A DNA stretch of 64,000 bases from Euryodendron excelsum (GCA_033060915.1 CM065378.1:30023501-30087500); one strand, 5' to 3'. Shown: positions 11,144 through 22,278, counted from the stretch's first letter. The notes: a model not told the origin generated them from the sequence alone. Program-made: numbers and translations.

Positions 11144-11896
11144 TATATATTTATATCTAACCGGGAATAAATTTTCAACATTATAGGAAGAGGACTTTTA
11201 ACGTGCATCAAGATTAAGAGACCAACCAAATGCCGCTTAGCCAAGGGCAAGGTTGTAAAAAATTAAGTGCATTATTGCATTGGATTTTTTTTTTAAAAGT
11301 ATAACCCTGAAATTTCTGACAGAGGGACTCCCCTTATAGGGAAATGAAATTACACAGAGTACAACAGTAGAAAGAGTAGTGCGAGATCTGTTCAGACATT
11401 TGAGTCTTTGATAGTCGACATAAATTTAGCCTTCCCTATCTGCTTATGCCAAATTAATGCAGGGGAATGTGGGTAAAAGGATTCCATTACAAAGATAGGT
11501 ATTTGCTGTGTCATTACTGTAGAATTATGGGGGGAAATATTACATTGTTTAGGGTTTTTTTTTTTTTTTTTTGGAGTTCTGTCTTAAAATTTGCCCCCTC
11601 AATAAGAAATCTCCCTTCCGAAAAAAAGAAAGAAAGAAAAGGAAATCAGTGCAACTTTGCAATAATATTAATGGTTCAATTGTGCTAGCTAGCACTATTG
11701 ATAATATAAAGAAGTTAGTTCTTCTTGTTTTGGTCTTTTTTTTTTCCCCCTCGCTGAACATTATAAACAAAACTGCCTCAGTGGTGTAACCTTTAAGGTA
11801 TGCTCTTAATGCTACTAGATCTGCTTGATTACTTCAGCCATGCTACAAATGATACCGAAGCTATGCTAAAGAGTCTGAACTAGGTAGAAAGTCTCC
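11144..11896. other. 3-prime flank of NLR pseudogene
   Basis: No gene supported; short open frames here run through homopolymers (a T run near 11,553, an A/G run near 11,622). The interval is conserved in unit 2 (60,368-61,145) and the part nearest the NLR resembles the 3-prime flank of the NLR at 23,977 (AACAAAACTGCCT). Confidence 0.6.
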
Positions 11897-14682
11897 CTAT
11901 TTCTCCATTATCTGTCTATTGATTTGATAATTTCCTCTCCAAAAACCATCTTTTGAATCTCCAAACCAAACCCTTGGGATGTGAGCTATTTTCCAGTAAT
12001 CTCCACCATGTCCATCTGGATTCAGCTTTGGAGTCACTGTATCAAGCACATCACCCAATTCAAGAAGTTTGAGGTTGGTTAGATGTTCTACGCCAGGGGG
12101 CAACTCCTCCAATAATTCACAATGCCTGATATATAGTCTTTCAAGACAGGGCATCCCGCCTTCCTCCACCATCACCCATCTCAATCCGTCAAATCTTTGA
12201 ATCCATAGACACTTGAGCCTCTGAAAACCACTTGCACTAGAACACAGTCGCTCCCCTTCGTATGCCTGATCAAGTAAAAGATCAACCAGATTGGGCAAAT
12301 GCTGAAAGGATTGGAATGGATCATCCCTTAACTTGCTCCACCTTAAATGTATTCTGACCAGGCCATTGAGAGAAGTGCGGTAACTTCTCCAAACGCCCTT
12401 CCACGTACAGTGTTCACAGAAGTTGAGGAAGAGGAGGCGAAGACACAGATTCTAGACTAATGATCTTGTTTTCTTCTGTTGCCACAAAATCAATGAGCGA
12501 GCATAGAATTGTCCCATCTTCACCTCTCAGAAGGAGAATGCTTAATTTCCTTAATTGGCTCAGCTTCCCTAGCTCTCTCAGTACAATGCCACCACTACTG
12601 CCATAGTTTGCTTCAACGGAGCATAGTTTCTGCAAGGATGATAAATTTCCTACATTTGTGGGGGCTTTGAATCCGTATACACCGTGAAAAGAAGCATAAG
12701 TAGGTTCATCATCATAGCGATACACCATAAGATGGCGAAGTCGTAGCTTCACGATCTCATCAGGCAACTCAGTGACATTGGTGTGTTTGAGGTCCAAGGT
12801 TTCCAGGTTCTGGAGCTCTCCAATTGACTTCGGAAATGCTAGTACATCTCAGTATTCGTCGAGCTTAGATACCTGAGATGTACTAGTTTCAGAACTGCAT
12901 TAGGAAATTTCTCCCGCGGCGTGCCTCTCAAGTCTTAACACCTTTAGAAGCCTTGGACCATCATATAGCGATATAGGCGTGGACAACTTGGACAGTGAAT
13001 GTGCTGTTCCAAACACGAACAAAGAACGAAGTCGAGTGAAACGCTTGCTTTGCTGTAGATTTTCCAATCCACCTTGAATTGATAGGCTTCGAACCTTGTT
13101 GGGCCACTCTCTTTGTTGTTCACTAGCTATTGTTACAAAATTCTGCTCCGTCGACTTTGAACATACAAGTTCGCGCCAGAGGTCATGGATGCGATAAGCA
13201 CAGACCCCTCCATCTACCCTCATCTTAGCCACCTGAATCAAGCTTCTGTTAATGAGCTCATTGAGGTAGCCCTCAGCAACTTCTTCTGCTGTCATTCCTT
13301 GTCTCTCTTCTACAAATCCTTCTGCCACCCATAACCGAATCAACCTCCAATGGTCTATCAAAACAACCCTCTGGAAAAATGCTCAAGTACAGGAAACAAA
13401 ACTTCAGATAATAAGGCAAATCAATGTAGCTGAGTGAAAGCACTTTATTCATGCTCAGGAGTTTGTCATTTCCTTCTAGCTCGGCACCAAGGCTGCGGTG
13501 GATCCTATCCCACTCTTCCACGCTGCTCTTCTCCTTTGTCAATAAAAGACCACTCATTGCCACAATTGCAAGTGGCAATCCCTCTCATCTTGTCAATATG
13601 CCTCTTGAAACTCCTTCCAAGTATGGAAGGCAAGGATTCTCCTGAAATGTCTTTTTGCAAAACAAGGTCCAGGACTCTTCGGGAGACAAGGGCTGGAGAT
13701 TATGGACATTGTCATGATACTCTTTACTAGAGAAAGAGGCCAAATCTACATTTCTGGTTGTGACCATTACTCGGCTGCCACAATTGCAATCAGGGAATGC
13801 ATATCTAAAAGATTGCCATGCATGAATATCCCAGGCATCATAAAAAACAAGTAGATACTTCTTTTGTTGCAGGAAAGCATTAATAATCCCTTTCAAGCTG
13901 TTCGTATCCATGTTTTCCACTCCTTGTGGGACTGGTTGCTTGACTTCTTCAAAGAGCTGTTGGAACATGTCTTTTAGGAGCTCCGCAATCTTGAATGATT
14001 CTGAAACAGTTACCCAAGCATGGTTCTCGAAATTCTTCTGCACTCCAGCGTCATCAAAGATCTTTTTAACTAGTGTGGTTTTGCCCAATCCTCCGATCCC
14101 TACTACGGAAAACACCTTGAGTGTGGGATCTTCCCGCACCAGCCCCCCAATCAGTTGTGATTTGGGCTTCTCGATGCCCACAAGCTCAGCTTCTTCGAGT
14201 AGAAGGGCATCGCCACGAGTATCATACCGTACCTTGTTAAAAACAGTGAAGCTTGAGCCTTGCTCAGGCACACCATATCTGTCATGGTACCTCTGATGTC
14301 CCTCGGAAATTTTGATGACTCTGGACTTGATTCTTTGTACTTCTGTAGCAATTTGATGGCGAGCTTTTATAGTCTTGATGAAACAAGAGACCTTGCGAAG
14401 AAACCCGCGGAATCCATCCCCATGATGATGTCCAAGGCTTAGCATGAATTTGTCAAGAACATCTTCAGTGTCATACGCAGCTTCTCGCACTTGCCTGACC
14501 CATATTTTGAGTCGCGGGTCATTCTCTTCCGTAGCATCAGCAACTCTGAGGAAAGCCACCATACGCTTGAATTCATCTCTGATGTATTCAATCTCTTCTC
14601 TATCCCCGCCCAACAAATTCACCTCTTCCTGGAGGAAGGGTGCAAAAGTTGACAGTAGATGGAACACCGCAGTCTTGGCCAT
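11897..14682 (-). pseudogene. CC-NBS-LRR (RPM1-like) receptor pseudogene, NLR-A
   Basis: Reads from ATG at 14,682 as a coiled-coil NLR closely related to the intact 939-residue gene at 61,146. Visible parts are the Rx-type coiled coil with EDVLDKF, the P-loop GIGGLGKTT, a damaged kinase-2 (VFYDAW in place of VFDDVW), GLPLA, a YRIHDLW (MHD-like) block and LRRs. Breaks: TGA at 13,587-13,585 just before GLPLA; an extra A at 13,360-13,363 that shifts frame after the RNBS-D region; frame damage near 12,900; an inserted palindrome at 12,839-12,886; and a 26-bp deletion at 12,500/12,501 that removes part of an LRR. It cannot make a full receptor. Unlike the two intact NLRs it lacks a GA-repeat leader next to the ATG. 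Confidence 0.93.
12839..12886. repeat. 14-bp perfect inverted repeat inside NLR-A
   Basis: CTAGTACATCTCAG (12,839-12,852) and its exact reverse complement CTGAGATGTACTAG (12,873-12,886) flank a 20-base loop. The right arm is ancestral: the other two NLR genes have it in closely similar form. The left arm replaces unrelated sequence of those paralogs with a net gain of 2 bases. Confidence 0.9.
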
Positions 14683-14892
14683 TTTCTCGTGTGTTTCTTG
14701 TAGTATCCTTTGTGTTTGATGGCGAGTAAGGAGGAAATGGTGCTCTGAAATGAGTTTTAATTTGGTTATTGAGTTTGAAAACTGGAGGTTTGTGATGTAA
14801 AATCTCCTTATATGTATATATATGTATTGAAAACAGGCATATTGCTTTTGAATATTTCAACAGCGACTAGGACTCAATCCAGGAAGTAACGG

Positions 14893-15063
14893 CCCATTTT
14901 GACAAATTTATATAGTATTTATTATTAGAATAGTGTGATTGAATAAGAGCTATTCACTTTAAAATAGAATACTTATATTAATAGCTCTTAATTACAATAA
15001 TGTCACTATCACATTATTTTAATAAATTTTTTGTATAAATTTTTTTAAAAGAATAATATTTTT
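14893..15063. mobile_element. Possible AT-rich fold-back MITE
   Basis: Left and right halves are imperfectly inverted: AATAGTGTGATTG...AAGAGCTATT against AATAGCTCTT...ATCACATTATT. The ends and target duplication are unclear. It lies just upstream of the NLR-A start. Confidence 0.4.
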
Positions 15064-15262
15064 TTATTTTTAATCGGGGTCTATACAGATTAAAATGATT
15101 TGACAACTAGATGAAGGATAGAAAGTGTTCAAAAGTACCCAGTTACAACTCAACTCGTGCCAACCAATTAATTTTTTCAAATGTTTAAATATTGGTTAGG
15201 CTAAATTGTTTGCTTAGGTGGCATTTCATGATTGGGTAATATAAAGTCTTTGTTTAAATTTT

Positions 15263-15931
15263 AGAGTAATTACATTTTATTTCTTGTGGTTTGATTTAAA
15301 ATCAGATAATTCCTTGAACTTTAAAAGTGAACAGATGGCCCCATGTGGTTTTGAACTAAAGTGTAAATGAATAGAAACCGCTAGATTTAACAGAAATTTT
15401 ATTACATAGGTGTTTTTGTCATTTTATCTATAACTTAGAATATTAAAAAGATGATTTGGTCCTTTTATGCCAAACTAAAGTGTTGTCTAACGAGTTTTTT
15501 TTTTTTTTGGTTATTTCACCAAGTCGTCTTTTTAATGTTATATAGAGATTTTTTTATTATTATTTCAACAAGTCATCTTTTGAATATTCTAATTTGAAGA
15601 TATAAAATGACCAAAATATTCTTATGAAAGAATTTTAGTTAAATTTAATGATTTTCATTGTCTTTTTGCCATGAAAGGGGTTCAAATTATCTTTTTAATG
15701 TTCTAAAATCACAGGGGGTCATGTGTTCACTTTTAAATCATAGAAAGGTTATCTAATTTTGACTTAAGTCATAAGGGGATAAAGTGTAATTATACAACAA
15801 TTTATATTAAATCTAACAATTTCTATCAATTTGCATTTTAATTTAAAATCATATAGAGATCATCTGTTCACTTTTAAAATTTAGAAGAGTCACTTAATTT
15901 TAAGTCAAATCGAATAAAGTGTAATTACTCC
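15263..15931. mobile_element. MULE-type MITE with 9-bp target duplication
   Basis: The 669-bp element starts AGAGTAATTACA and ends TGTAATTACTCC, with inverted repeats readable for about 140 bp and weaker inverted symmetry further in. It is flanked by identical 9-mers TTAAATTTT (15,254-15,262 and 15,932-15,940). Long terminal inverted repeats with a 9-bp duplication are the Mutator-superfamily signature. No transposase. Confidence 0.88.
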
Positions 15932-15940
15932 TTAAATTTT

Positions 15941-17095
15941 TTATCTCACACGTGAGTTTTCTGATTAGCTTGAGCATATTGCCAGCCCAAATTGATAGTC
16001 CACGACTCGGCAAGTAAGGGTAGCTTTGTCAAATAATATGGAGAAAATGATACAATTTATACATACTGTACTTACTGTGGCATTAAAATATGACTTGGGG
16101 AAATTGATTCAGCCAAAATCCTTGAGACAAATTGGCTTTTTTTATAATTGACATTATTGCTCAACATGTTCCTTAGTGTTGCAGGACACATGCATCACCG
16201 AGGCATAAACTAAGGATTGTTTTGAGATGCGCTCGACCTACGGAGTTGACCCCAGTGCCCAGCCGGACTGTTTGGCTTCTATGTGAGTAAATGTCAAGTA
16301 CAACAAATTAATAAATTAGAACCATATAACCGTATAAATTGTAATTATTAAGGGTAATAATTTTAAAATTTTCTTTAAAAAAAATGAGAGTCTGATTATT
16401 AGTATCTAACATAGTCACATGGCTATATATCATTGCTCCATTATATTACATAATACATGATAATGTGATAACACAGTTGCAACCAATATTTTCTCGTGGG
16501 TGATTCGGTCTTTCTTCAAGTTGCCTAAAGTTCTCCATCTCATGGTAGGCCAGCTAACTAATTGTTATGTAGTGCAAGTGTTTTTTTATTGTGCACATTT
16601 ATCAGATTCTGGGTCTTGATAGTTTGTAGTTAATGTTTTGGTGGAAGTCCCAGCTAGCTGTCCAAGTTTGTTTATGGAGTTTAGATGCTCCCAGTCATGG
16701 TAAGTGGGTCTTTAGAGCCAGGTTCCTTATATATATATATATATATAAGTTTTAGCTGGGCATTAGCCCTATTATTATTTTTGTTCAAGTTATAGCAATT
16801 CGATTCATTAAATCATTATGTTTTGCTCTGCCAAAAGCCAATTTTACTCTCACAATAGCATTATCCCACGAATTTACTGGCACTGATGAGGCCATGATGG
16901 TGCTGAAAGTGTGTCGGGGCACAAAGTAAAAGGAAAGTTCACGTTTGTTTTTTTATCTTTGAATTGTTTCAATCATTAGAGAAATTAACCTTTCACTTAA
17001 AAAAAAAGACCAGCCTCGTCTCCCTCCAACCCCACTCCCAAAAAATAAAAAATAAAAAGAAACTGTCTAAAAGGGAAGAAAAAGAAAGTGCGCCT
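15941..17095. other. Spacer
   Basis: I see no gene or bounded element. It contains a (TA)n tract near 16,728-16,747 and an A-rich stretch just before the Ty3 remnant. Confidence 0.5.
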
Positions 17096-17099
17096 TTGG

Positions 17100-17135
17100 A
17101 GAGAAAAAGTTGAGAATTGTATTTGGAGTGCCAAG
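17100..17135 (+). pseudogene. Left remnant of the interrupted Ty3 reverse transcriptase
   Basis: The last codons read LRIVFGVP and, with the inserted element and one target-site copy removed, run in frame into RHKLFAKKSKCAFG at 19,632. That combined order matches the conserved block near the end of Ty3 reverse transcriptases. The match is short, so this is inference; sequence further left no longer looks like reverse transcriptase. Confidence 0.45.
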
Positions 17136-17896
17136 TGTCACGGTCTGCCAAATTGGAGCACCGTGGAAGCCCATTCAAATGTCAAAACGGCAGCAAAATT
17201 TTTGACATTGGCATCGTATGAAATTCTAGAGAATACTATAAGATTTAAGAAGAATCTAGAAGCTTCCAGGATGCTCTAGAATAAACTAGAATATTCTAAA
17301 AAAGTCTAGAATATTCTGGAAGGGGGAGAAGCTTCTAGAATATTGGGGAAGGTTCTAGAATGTTGTAGAACATTCTAGAAGGTTATGGAATATTATAAAG
17401 TTCTAAAACCTTCCACACAAAGAAGCCACACAAGTCCAGAATCTTCTAGGCTTCTCTTGAACATTCTAATATATGAGCTTAAGTAGAGACATTATAGAGA
17501 GTTCTACACAATTATAAATATCAAGAGAGTGTAGTAATTTTCTAGAATATGGTAGAGGTTTCTAGCCTTGTAAATATCTTAGGTAGTTTTCTAGAATATT
17601 CTAGGATATGTGGAGGTTTCCTAGAAATTTGTAAATATCTGAATATTTAGGAAATGGATTCTAGAACCATCCATTTGAGGAGGTGGATGGCTATAAATAG
17701 GGGTAGGCCCCTCATTTGTAAGAATCAAGTGAAAATCAAGTTCTCAATACAAAGCAAAACATTGCTCTCTTATCAAGTACTCTCTTATTCTTAGCTCTTC
17801 TCTTTCGGTGTTCTTAAAGGCTTACTTAGCTTCTTCAAGGGTGAAGTTAGCTAAGGCCGCACGGGTTAACAGTGTTGAAAATCCAGGCCCGTGACA
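17136..17896 (+). repeat. 5-prime LTR of the gag-only element
   Basis: 761 bp, TGTCACGG...CCGTGACA. Contains a heat-shock-element array (17,309-17,380) about 310 bp upstream of a TATA box CTATAAATAG (17,691-17,700). TTCTAGAA-type palindromes also recur elsewhere in U3. Confidence 0.92.
17309..17380. promoter_or_regulatory. Heat-shock-element array in LTR U3
   Basis: The consensus is alternating GAA/TTC units with 5-bp spacing. From 17,328 to 17,380 there are 11 consecutive units in strict register: GAA, TTC, GAA, TTG, GAA, TTC, GAA, TTG, GAA, TTC, GAA, so nine perfect and two single-base deviants. Just left, 17,309-17,321 has three more perfect units (GAA TA TTC TG GAA) one base out of register. 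Three units are normally enough to bind a heat-shock factor trimer. That it responds to heat is inference. Confidence 0.75.
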
Positions 17897-17898
17897 GT

Positions 17899-17910
17899 TG
17901 GTATCAGAGC
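17899..17910 (+). other. Primer-binding site (initiator Met tRNA)
   Basis: TGGTATCAGAGC two bases after the LTR end, the canonical plant retrotransposon complement to the 3-prime end of initiator methionine tRNA. Confidence 0.9.
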
Positions 17911-17937
17911 AAGTTCGAGAAATGGAAGGCATCTTCA

Positions 17938-18639
17938 ATGGTGGAAGTTCTCACAAGCAAGCAAACACGTGGAAGGGAGGCTGACACTAGTAAGGGGAAG
18001 AAGGATAAGTCTCAAGATGCTATTAGTCCCATGGAGACGCAGTTCACTAGGGTGGACGTGACCGTGGCTGACTCAGGGGAGCGGCTTGACATCGAGGAGC
18101 AAAGCATGGAGCATGAGGTGGGGGACCTCAAGAGAAGGCTTGGGGAGCCGAGAGGCAACATGCTAGCTAATGTCAACTCTATGGTGCACGAGAGGCAGCA
18201 GGAGAATTTATCCTTTCAAGTTAAAATCTCAAACAAGGGCAAACACAAGGACAGGAAGGTCATGTTCAAGCCCAAGAACAATTGCTTTCTATGTGATGAG
18301 CTTCATTTTGCTCGAGACTGCCCAAAAAGGGCTGAGATGGTCGCGCATATCAAAGAGTACTAAGAGAGGCAACAACTTGAGGAAGAACCAAGAACCTTGG
18401 ACCCCGAAAAAGACTCTTCAAGCACCAAGGTGGACGGGCCAAAGGAGGTCATAGAGGAGCTTGAAGAGCCCAAGGAGATCATTCCATCAGAACTACCCAT
18501 CGCTTCCCCAAATAAGGAGGAACCACGGAGGCCACCACAAAACCCCGTAGTGGATCGAGGACATGTAAGCATGGAGTACATGCCTCAGGCCAAGACTGTG
18601 ATGGAGATTGCGATACAAGGGAGTACGCAATGGTTTTAG
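17938..18639 (+). pseudogene. Gag-like frame with zinc knuckle
   Basis: From ATG 17,938 the frame runs to TAA 18,361-18,363 and continues in the same frame to TAG 18,637-18,639, so one stop interrupts it. Residues about 39-85 are charged and helix-prone (DIEEQSMEHEVGDLKRRLGE). A knuckle CFLCDELHFARDC (C-x2-C-x3-H-x4-C) lies just before the first stop; this spacing, one residue shorter than retroviral knuckles, recurs in plant Ty3 gag proteins. The capsid core that normally precedes the knuckle is missing. After the stop the frame is Glu/Pro-rich. It probably packages nothing unaided. Confidence 0.75.
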
Positions 18640-18852
18640 CACGAGAATGGGTCGCCTCTCACCAAGGAAGGTAAGGTACATGCGCCCAAGGTAGGCACCC
18701 AAAGGCAACACATCGCAGGGAAGCATCGACACTCAAGAAGGGCGGGATGGTTTTGGCATAAGGTATGTTGGCGACCCGGAGATAACTCGTGGAACTTCCC
18801 TGAGACAGTCGCCACATTCAGAAAAAGCGGCGACGAGGGCGTTGCCAAATTT

Positions 18853-18864
18853 GGTGGGGGAGAA
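18853..18864 (+). other. Polypurine tract
   Basis: A GGTGGGGGAGAA run directly abuts the TGTCACGG start of the 3-prime LTR, the position expected for plus-strand priming. Confidence 0.75.
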
Positions 18865-19631
18865 TGTCACGGCCTGCCAAATTGGAGCACCATGGAAGCC
18901 CATTCGAATGTCAAAACGGCAACAAAATTTTTGACATTGGCATCATATGAAATTCTAAAGAATACTATAAGATTCAACAAGAATCTAGAAGCTTTCAGGA
19001 TGTTCTAGAATAAACTAGAATATTCTAAAAAGGTCTAGAATATTCTGGAAGGGGGAGAAGCTTCTAGAATATTGGGGAAGGTTCTAGAATGTTGTAGAAC
19101 ATTCTAGAAGGTTATGGAATATTATAAGGTTCTAAAACCTTCCACACAAAGAAGTCACACAAATTCAGAATCTTCTAGGCTTCTCTTGGACATTCTAATA
19201 AATGGGCTTAAGTAGAGACATTCTAGAGAGTTCTACACAATTATAAATATTAAGAGAGTGTAGGAATTTTCTAGAATATGGTAGAGATTTCTAGCCTTGT
19301 AAATATCTTGGGTAGTTTTCTAGAACATTCTAGGATATGTGGAGGTTTCCTAGAAGTTTGTAAATATCTGGATATTTAGGAAATGGATTCTAGAACCATC
19401 CATTTGAAGAGGTGGATGGCTATAAATAGGGGTAGGCCCCTCATTTGTAAGAATCAAGTGGAAATCAAGTTCTCAATACAAAGCAAAACATTCTCTAAGC
19501 TCTCTTGTCAAGTACTCTCTTATTCTTAGCTCTTCTCTTTCGGTGTTCTTAAAGGCTTACTTAGCTTCTTCAAGGGTGAAGTTAGCTAAGGCCGCTCGGG
19601 TTAATAGTGTTGGAAATCCAGGCCCGTGACA
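18865..19631 (+). repeat. 3-prime LTR of the gag-only element
   Basis: 767 bp, TGTCACGG...CCGTGACA. The 53-bp heat-shock-element block recurs at 19,057-19,109 and is identical in the two LTRs, although the first 150 bp of the LTRs differ at about ten positions. Confidence 0.92.
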
Positions 19632-22250
19632 CAAGGCATAAACTTTTTGCGAAGAAGAGCAAGTGTGCCTTTGGGGACGAGAAGGTAAAGTACCTTGGGC
19701 ATATCATATCTCAGCCAAGTGTTTCTACAGACCCCAGTACATTGGCCAAAACCTGTTTCTCTTAAGGCCCTAAAGAGGATTTCTAGGTCTTTATCCCTAG
19801 AAGTTTTGTGATAGGGTAAGATTGCAGCACTCTTGACAGCACTGTTGAAAAAAGATGCATTTCAATGGACCCCTACTGCTGACAAGTCTTTTAGGCAGCT
19901 CAAGGATGCTATGTCCACTACTCTTGTGTTGGCCCTTCCGGATTATCCCAAATTATTCGTTGTGGAATGTGACGCTTCAGAAAATGGAATAGGTGTTGTC
20001 CTGATGCAAGAAAACACCTCTGGCCTTTTCCAGCCAGACCCTCTTACCAAGAAATAGGACACTCTATGCTTATGAAGAAGTCCTAGCGTTAGTAAAAGCA
20101 GTAGGAAGATGGACGCACTATCTATTAGGGAGGCATTTCAAAATCAACTAATTATTTCCGCTTGGAATACTTACTTGAGCAAAGGGTAACTACCTTCATG
20201 CAACAAAAATGGCTTGCAAAGTTACTGGGGTTTGATTATGAGATTTGACACAAAGTTGGGAAGGAAAACAAGGTGGTTGATGCCTTGTCCAGGGTAGAAG
20301 TTGATCCAGTGATAGTAATGGCCATCTCTACAGTAAGGTTTGAGAGTGTCCTACAGCTAAAGGATAGCTAGTGAATGATCGTAAGTTGCAAAGAGTGATC
20401 CAAGAATTGGAAAGAGATCATGCAGCAAATCCAAACTTGCAATGGTATAGACTATCTAAATATGCTCATTTCTTGAGTTTGTTTCATCCATACACAGCTT
20501 TAGGGGTTGCACAAGTCTTCTTTGATACAGTATTCAAGTTACATGGCATGCCATCCACCATGGTGAGCGGTAAGTATCTTATATTTGCAAGAGAAATGAT
20601 ACAGAGCACGAATAATGTCACCGGTTTACCTTACCGCCTGACGTGGTAGACGACATGGAAGAATTTTATATTGATCTGATACCCACCTTTACCTTAATAT
20701 GAAATTTGTGAAATTAAAATATAAATAAAGCAAACTAATTAATAATGATGGAAACAAAGGGTCCTTAACCCTTACCAAAGAACAGATCAAACAACAGAGT
20801 ATGGAGGTAGATACTTTCCAACTACTTGACTCAATGATCGTCATCGCTTCACATGGATATCTTTCGAAATTACGGACAACAGTGAAAGTGATTTGATTCC
20901 TATTCATGCTTTGATTTAATTTTTCTTTTTTTCAGTTTGGTTGGCAGTTTTTGAAGTAATTACATTGCTTTTAAATTGAAATTTGCTTTAAGTTTTGCCT
21001 TGAATTAAAGAAAAACAACAAATCTACATCCAAAATGATAACCAAACCCACACCAAACTTTCTTGTTTGGATGATAACTGACAATCCTTTGGGTTCTACG
21101 ATCATTCGATTTAGATTGAAATTTTTCAAAAGAGAAAGTTACGTTGTTTAAATGCCTGTTTTTATTGATTAATCGTATGCTCCACAGAGAGTGAGATTGA
21201 GAGGAGCCCTCGTGGGTACTTTTTTTTTTTGGATTGTTTAAATTCTTCAATATTCAATCATCAAGAGAGTTACCAGCCCTAAAATATCCGTACGGAGAGA
21301 GAGGAGAGGGGAAGGTGGAGGAAGACGGCAGAGAAATATTCACGTGCGTTTTGTGTATTTTTTTTTCATTCCACGAGAGTTTCCTTCTTAAGCAGAGACA
21401 CGTGTGATTGCCACATCATCCGGTAGAATCATGCGGTTAACTTTTCCGTGCTCCATAGCACTGCTGCTCTATTTACAATTCTCTTCTAGACGAAATTGTT
21501 CAGACTTCAAGGAACTGACCTCTATATGAGCTCCTCATACCATCCCTATATTAATGGACAATCTGAAGTCATCGATAGATGTCTCTACCTAAGGTGCCTA
21601 ACTGGCGGCAGGCCAAGGGAGTGGGAAAAATGATTGTCCTTAACTGAATGGTGGTGACACGAGGCAGTGTATGGGCAGACCCCTATACTTTGATTTGTAT
21701 ATTCCAAGCTCATCTACCACAACTGCAGCAGACAACATGTTGAAGGACAGATCACTATAATTCAACTTCGTAAGGATCATCTACAGCAGTCTCGGCAAAG
21801 AAGGAAATAGTTTGCGAAAGGCACAGAACTGAGAGGCAGTTTGAGGTGGGGGATTGGGTGTTCTTGAGACTACAGCAATTCAAACAGAGTTCATTATCAC
21901 TCCAGCAAAATGCCAAACTTGCCCCATAGTTTTTGGTCCTTATCAAATCCTACAGCACATTGGAAAAGTGGCATACAAGTTTGCACTACCACTTGCGTCT
22001 AAGGTTCACCTTGTGTTCCATGTCTCACAGCTTAAGAAAAATGAGGAAACCACAGTTCAGTGCCCCTTGTTGGTCTAGATGGACAAATGAGAGTAGAGCT
22101 TGTGGCCGTTCTGGCAAGATGCATGGTCAGAAAGCACAATCATACTGTCACTCAGGTATTGATTCAACAGTCGCATTCAATTCCTGAGGATGCCACTTGG
22201 GAAGACTTCTATAATATTCAGTAGCAGTTTCCGAACATTTAATCCTTGAC
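19632..22250 (+). pseudogene. Ty3-type pol remnant (RT, RNase H, integrase, chromodomain-like end)
   Basis: Ordered Ty3 blocks are visible in broken frames: reverse transcriptase end HKLFAKKSKCAFG (19,637); RNase H with FVVECDASENGIGVVLMQ (about 19,955-20,010); integrase core KYAHFLSLFHPYTALGVAQ (about 20,457); then, after an insertion at about 20,588-21,487, integrase SSSYHPYINGQSEV (about 21,530), the [16 protein letters not shown] region (about 21,930) and a chromodomain-like PEDATWEDF (about 22,182). RNase H before integrase defines the Ty3 order. Many stops and frameshifts make it non-functional. Its 5-prime part is missing. Confidence 0.85.
20588..21487. mobile_element. Insertion of about 900 bp in the Ty3 integrase
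   Basis: Integrase homology stops at SGKYLIFA and resumes at TKLFRLQG. The ends are weakly inverted: AGAGAAATGATACAGAGCA on the left against the reverse complement of the right end, AGAGAATTGTAAATAGAGCA. Both ends also carry ACGTGG/CCACGT motifs. No transposase and no clear target duplication, so the class is open (a MITE or deletion derivative). Confidence 0.5.
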
Positions 22251-22278
22251 GCCAAGTATTATTCTATGGGGGATGGAA

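Larger units (their letters stand above)
1..13930. repeat. Segmental duplication, unit 1
   Basis: This stretch is colinear with 51,168-63,217: same non-coding flank, E2 gene, Helitrons and NLR, all in the same orientation. Similarity is very high in the E2 exons and clear in spacers. Unit-specific differences are a 98-bp tandem duplication at 396, a 2.68-kb Helitron insertion at 5,583 and about 160 bp at 1,231-1,390 that unit 2 has replaced. The left edge lies outside the window. The right edge is set where the unit 2 NLR stops matching this copy and starts matching the NLR at 23,977. Confidence 0.9.
17136..19631 (+). mobile_element. Non-autonomous LTR retrotransposon with a gag-like remnant only (TR-GAG type)
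   Basis: A complete 2,496-bp element: 5-prime LTR 17,136-17,896, primer-binding site, 968-bp interior, purine tract, 3-prime LTR 18,865-19,631, and a 4-bp target duplication CAAG (17,132-17,135 and 19,632-19,635). The interior holds only a gag-like frame with a zinc knuckle; protease, reverse transcriptase, RNase H and integrase are absent, so mobility would depend on proteins from another element. It interrupts a Ty3 element. The two LTRs differ at roughly 5 percent of sites in the parts I compared, implying an insertion of moderate age. Confidence 0.92.

Noticed and set aside
11467..11789. Overlapping short frames on both strands
   Set aside because: They translate homopolymer and AG-rich runs in the NLR flank and are not conserved in unit 2.
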